Shown one piece after another: positions 6,105-8,027 of a stretch of 8,027 nt of DNA (position 1 is its first letter; every line of letters starts with the position of its first letter). The DNA is taken from the NCBI GenBank assembly GCA_900766925.1, contig CAAFXG010000255.1:1-8027 (forward strand). The letters are read 5' to 3'. Under the pieces are notes generated by a model. It was given only the letters and a program-made list of their open reading frames with translations. It was not told where the DNA came from and ran no database searches. Source of the stretch: Lachnospiraceae bacterium (lineage in GTDB: Bacteria; Bacillota; Clostridia; Lachnospirales; Lachnospiraceae). A program made the position numbers and the translations under genes.

Positions 6105-7139
6105 ATGAAAGCAGATAAAGTATTAACAATTGGCATTGACTATCGAGTTGTACATGGTGGAGTGGCAGCTGTAGAGAATGTGTATAGTACATTTTATGAG
6201 CCATTCAACCACGTGACAACTGTGGTTGACTATGGGGCAATTCGGAAATTAACAACTTTCTTCAAAGCATATTTTGAGTTTTGGAGATGGATGCTATTTC
6301 ATAAGGAGATAAAGATTGTCCACGTTCATGGAGCAAGTGACGCCAGTTTTTGGCGCAAGAGAGTTTTTATAAATATCGCCAAGATGTTTGGTAAGAAAGT
6401 GGTGTTTCATTGTCATGGCGCAGAGTTTAAGAGATTCACCTCTCAACATCGTAAGGCTGTTGTAAGTACACTGAAAAAATGCGACAAGATAATTGCATTG
6501 AGTGAGAGTTGGAAGGAATGGTTTGAGGAGACTATAGAAACAAATAACATTATAGTTATCAAAAATATTATATCACCTCCCAATGTTGCTAAAGTTGCTC
6601 ATGAAAAATTTACTCTGATTTTCTTAGGAAGATTGGGTGAGAGGAAAGGAATATATGACTTGCTTGATGTATTAATTGACCACAAAGAAGAATTTCTAAA
6701 TAAATTAGAGTTCTTATATGGCGGAGATGGTGATGTTGAGCAAGTGAAAGAAATTATTGAGAAAGAAGGATTAGAGAATATTGCAAAGTACCAAGGCTGG
6801 GTTAATGGAGCAAAAAAAGAATATATGTTAAATGTTGCGGATGCATATATCCTTCCTTCTTATAATGAAGGTTTACCTATATCAGTATTAGAGGCAATGA
6901 GTTATTCATTACCGATAATTTCTACTCGGGTTGGTGGAATCCCTGAGATAGTTCACGATGGGGTAAATGGTTTTTTGATGCAGCCAGGCGATAAGGTCTC
7001 TCTATATAAAGCTATAGCATCGTTAATGAAAAATAAAGATGTAAGCATTGGAATGGGGGTAAATTCAAAACAAATTGTTAAGGAACATATGCCTCAATAT
7101 GTTGAAAATCAATTAAAAGAGTTATATGAGTCATTATAA
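6105..7139 (+). CDS. GT4 family glycosyltransferase
   Basis: This 344-aa enzyme has the two-Rossmann-fold (GT-B) layout of family 4, retaining glycosyltransferases that add a sugar from a nucleotide-sugar donor to a growing surface polysaccharide at the cytoplasmic face. The N-terminal domain has a glycine-rich GGVAAVENV (18-26), HVHGASD (73-79) and HCHG (102-105). The linker to the C-terminal domain carries FLGRLGERKGIYDLL (173-187), and the donor-binding end has LPSYNEGLPISVLEAM (250-265), where E255-x7-E263 is the GT4 signature, followed by GGIPEIVHDGVNGF (277-290). No motif is broken and the length is normal. The sugar and linkage cannot be read from sequence. It starts 41 nt after the broken acyltransferase and ends 10 nt before the CapK-like gene, so these lie in one polysaccharide operon. 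Confidence 0.92.
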   Translation: MKADKVLTIGIDYRVVHGGVAAVENVYSTFYEPFNHVTTVVDYGAIRKLTTFFKAYFEFWRWMLFHKEIKIVHVHGASDASFWRKRVFINIAKMFGKKVVFHCHGAEFKRFTSQHRKAVVSTLKKCDKIIALSESWKEWFEETIETNNIIVIKNIISPPNVAKVAHEKFTLIFLGRLGERKGIYDLLDVLIDHKEEFLNKLEFLYGGDGDVEQVKEIIEKEGLENIAKYQGWVNGAKKEYMLNVADAYILPSYNEGLPISVLEAMSYSLPIISTRVGGIPEIVHDGVNGFLMQPGDKVSLYKAIASLMKNKDVSIGMGVNSKQIVKEHMPQYVENQLKELYESL

Positions 7140-7149
7140 TTAGGAAGTT

Positions 7150-8027
7150 ATGATAAAAAAATACATTAAAGAATCATTGAAGTACATATTGCGGTCACAA
7201 TTATTTGTAAAGCGATATGTGGAAGAAATCGAGACGTTGTATCAAATGTCCCCTAATGAGTTGAGGAATAGGAATGAAAAATGTTTTCTGGATTTATTTC
7301 ATAAAGCATACGATAAATCTTCTTTTTATAGAAAACTTTATACCGATGCGGGAATAAATAAGGAAGACATTAAAAGTTTGGAAGATATAACTAAATTGCC
7401 GATTATCACTAAAGATATGATAAAGGCACATGCAGAAGAAATACGTATTGCTCCAAAATGGAAACTCATCAAAAACCATACGAGTGGAACTACTGGTACG
7501 CCATTGATGGTGTATGAGGATTGGCCTTCGATATGGAGAGAGCAGGCATATTTCTATTGCTATCGTAAGAGATGCGGATATACGTATGGACAACCTATCG
7601 TTTCTTTGAGAGGAAATCTAACCAAGAATGAAATTTCATTGAAGGTTCATATTAGCAATACTTTATTCCTATCTAGTTATAATATAAATGAGAAGACTGC
7701 TAAAACTTATCATAGGCTCATAAATGCTCACAATCCAAAAGCCATTGAAGGTTACCCAAGTTCATTGTATTGTTTAGCTCTCGTTTTTAAGGATCAAAAC
7801 CTTGATTGTCATATCCCGGTAGCTTTTACTTCTTCAGAAACGTTATTCGATTATCAGAGAAAATTAATAGAAGGTGTATTTCATACGCACATATATGACC
7901 ATTATGGTACTACTGAACGAACAATACGTCTTGAGGAATCATTAAATCATAAGGGCTATTACGAAGATCCTGGGTATGGTATTGAGGAATACAAAGAGGA
8001 CCATATCATTTCAACTTCTTTAATAAA
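7150..8027 (+). CDS. CapK/PaaK-like adenylate-forming enzyme, 3' end cut off
   Basis: An ATG at 7150, 10 nt after the glycosyltransferase stop, opens a frame that runs uninterrupted for 292 codons to the window edge. It belongs to the ANL superfamily near phenylacetate-CoA ligase, in the subgroup called CapK in capsule loci. It shows LPIITKDMIKAH (83-94), the P-loop-like TSGTTGTPL (111-119) that binds ATP phosphates, EGYPSSLYCLA (200-210), TSSE (227-230) and the YGTTER motif (252-257) that contacts the adenylate. The C-terminal lid domain lies outside the window; full proteins are typically about 430-460 aa. The role of CapK-type proteins in polysaccharide synthesis is poorly defined; activation of a carboxylate for attachment to a sugar is plausible. 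AGGAAG just before the start is a modest ribosome-binding candidate. Confidence 0.9.
   Translation, partial: MIKKYIKESLKYILRSQLFVKRYVEEIETLYQMSPNELRNRNEKCFLDLFHKAYDKSSFYRKLYTDAGINKEDIKSLEDITKLPIITKDMIKAHAEEIRIAPKWKLIKNHTSGTTGTPLMVYEDWPSIWREQAYFYCYRKRCGYTYGQPIVSLRGNLTKNEISLKVHISNTLFLSSYNINEKTAKTYHRLINAHNPKAIEGYPSSLYCLALVFKDQNLDCHIPVAFTSSETLFDYQRKLIEGVFHTHIYDHYGTTERTIRLEESLNHKGYYEDPGYGIEEYKEDHIISTSLI

Noticed and set aside
7294..7593. 99-aa minus-strand open frame
   Set aside because: It lies wholly inside the CapK-like gene, whose plus-strand frame carries clear ANL motifs through this stretch.
1..8027. CRISPR array, tRNA, rRNA, insertion sequence or integrase att site
   Set aside because: No regularly spaced direct repeats, tRNA- or rRNA-like sequence, transposase or integrase frame, or flanking direct repeats around the operon were found by eye.

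Overview
The window looks like Bacteroidales DNA (Bacteroides, Prevotella, Parabacteroides or a relative). The evidence is: a divergent gene start resembling the BT4734-like/VirE N-terminal proteins common in gut Bacteroidales; a near-perfect Bacteroidetes promoter in front of it (TTTG, 20 nt, TAATTTTG); weak or absent Shine-Dalgarno sequences; and an AT-rich polysaccharide gene block with a CapK-type adenylate-forming enzyme. The genus cannot be fixed from the sequence alone.

Layout. (1) Bases 1-226, minus strand: 5' part of a VirE-N/BT4734-like gene with its promoter at 264-295. (2) A short divergent intergenic region with a perfect 8-bp inverted repeat (300-323), then an unrecognised 126-aa ORF (414-794) and a terminator-like hairpin (840-871). 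(3) Bases 909-5052: a tight three-gene operon joined by two ATGA overlaps. It encodes a 362-aa protein with a HEPN-like R-x4-H motif near its C-terminus, a 248-aa NYN/PIN-like nuclease with a complete acidic quartet, and a 771-aa NACHT-type STAND NTPase ending in a ten-unit pentapeptide-repeat stretch and an uncharacterised C-terminal domain. (4) Bases 5053-8027: polysaccharide (capsule or O-antigen-like) genes on the same strand. These are a 27-codon remnant of a serine-acetyltransferase-like gene, an acyltransferase-3 gene that has lost its 5' end at a G8 tract, an intact GT4 glycosyltransferase, and the 5' two-thirds or so of a CapK/PaaK-like gene that runs off the window.

The centre of interest is the three-gene operon. 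It has the architecture of a nucleotide-dependent immune system: a STAND sensor/switch with no recognisable effector domain of its own, co-transcribed with two candidate RNA-cleaving effectors (HEPN-like and NYN). I do not recognise it as a named anti-phage system. The defence role is inferred from domain content and operon structure, not shown. It sits at the boundary between the VirE-side genes and the polysaccharide genes. The polysaccharide side begins with broken genes, so this junction has been rearranged.
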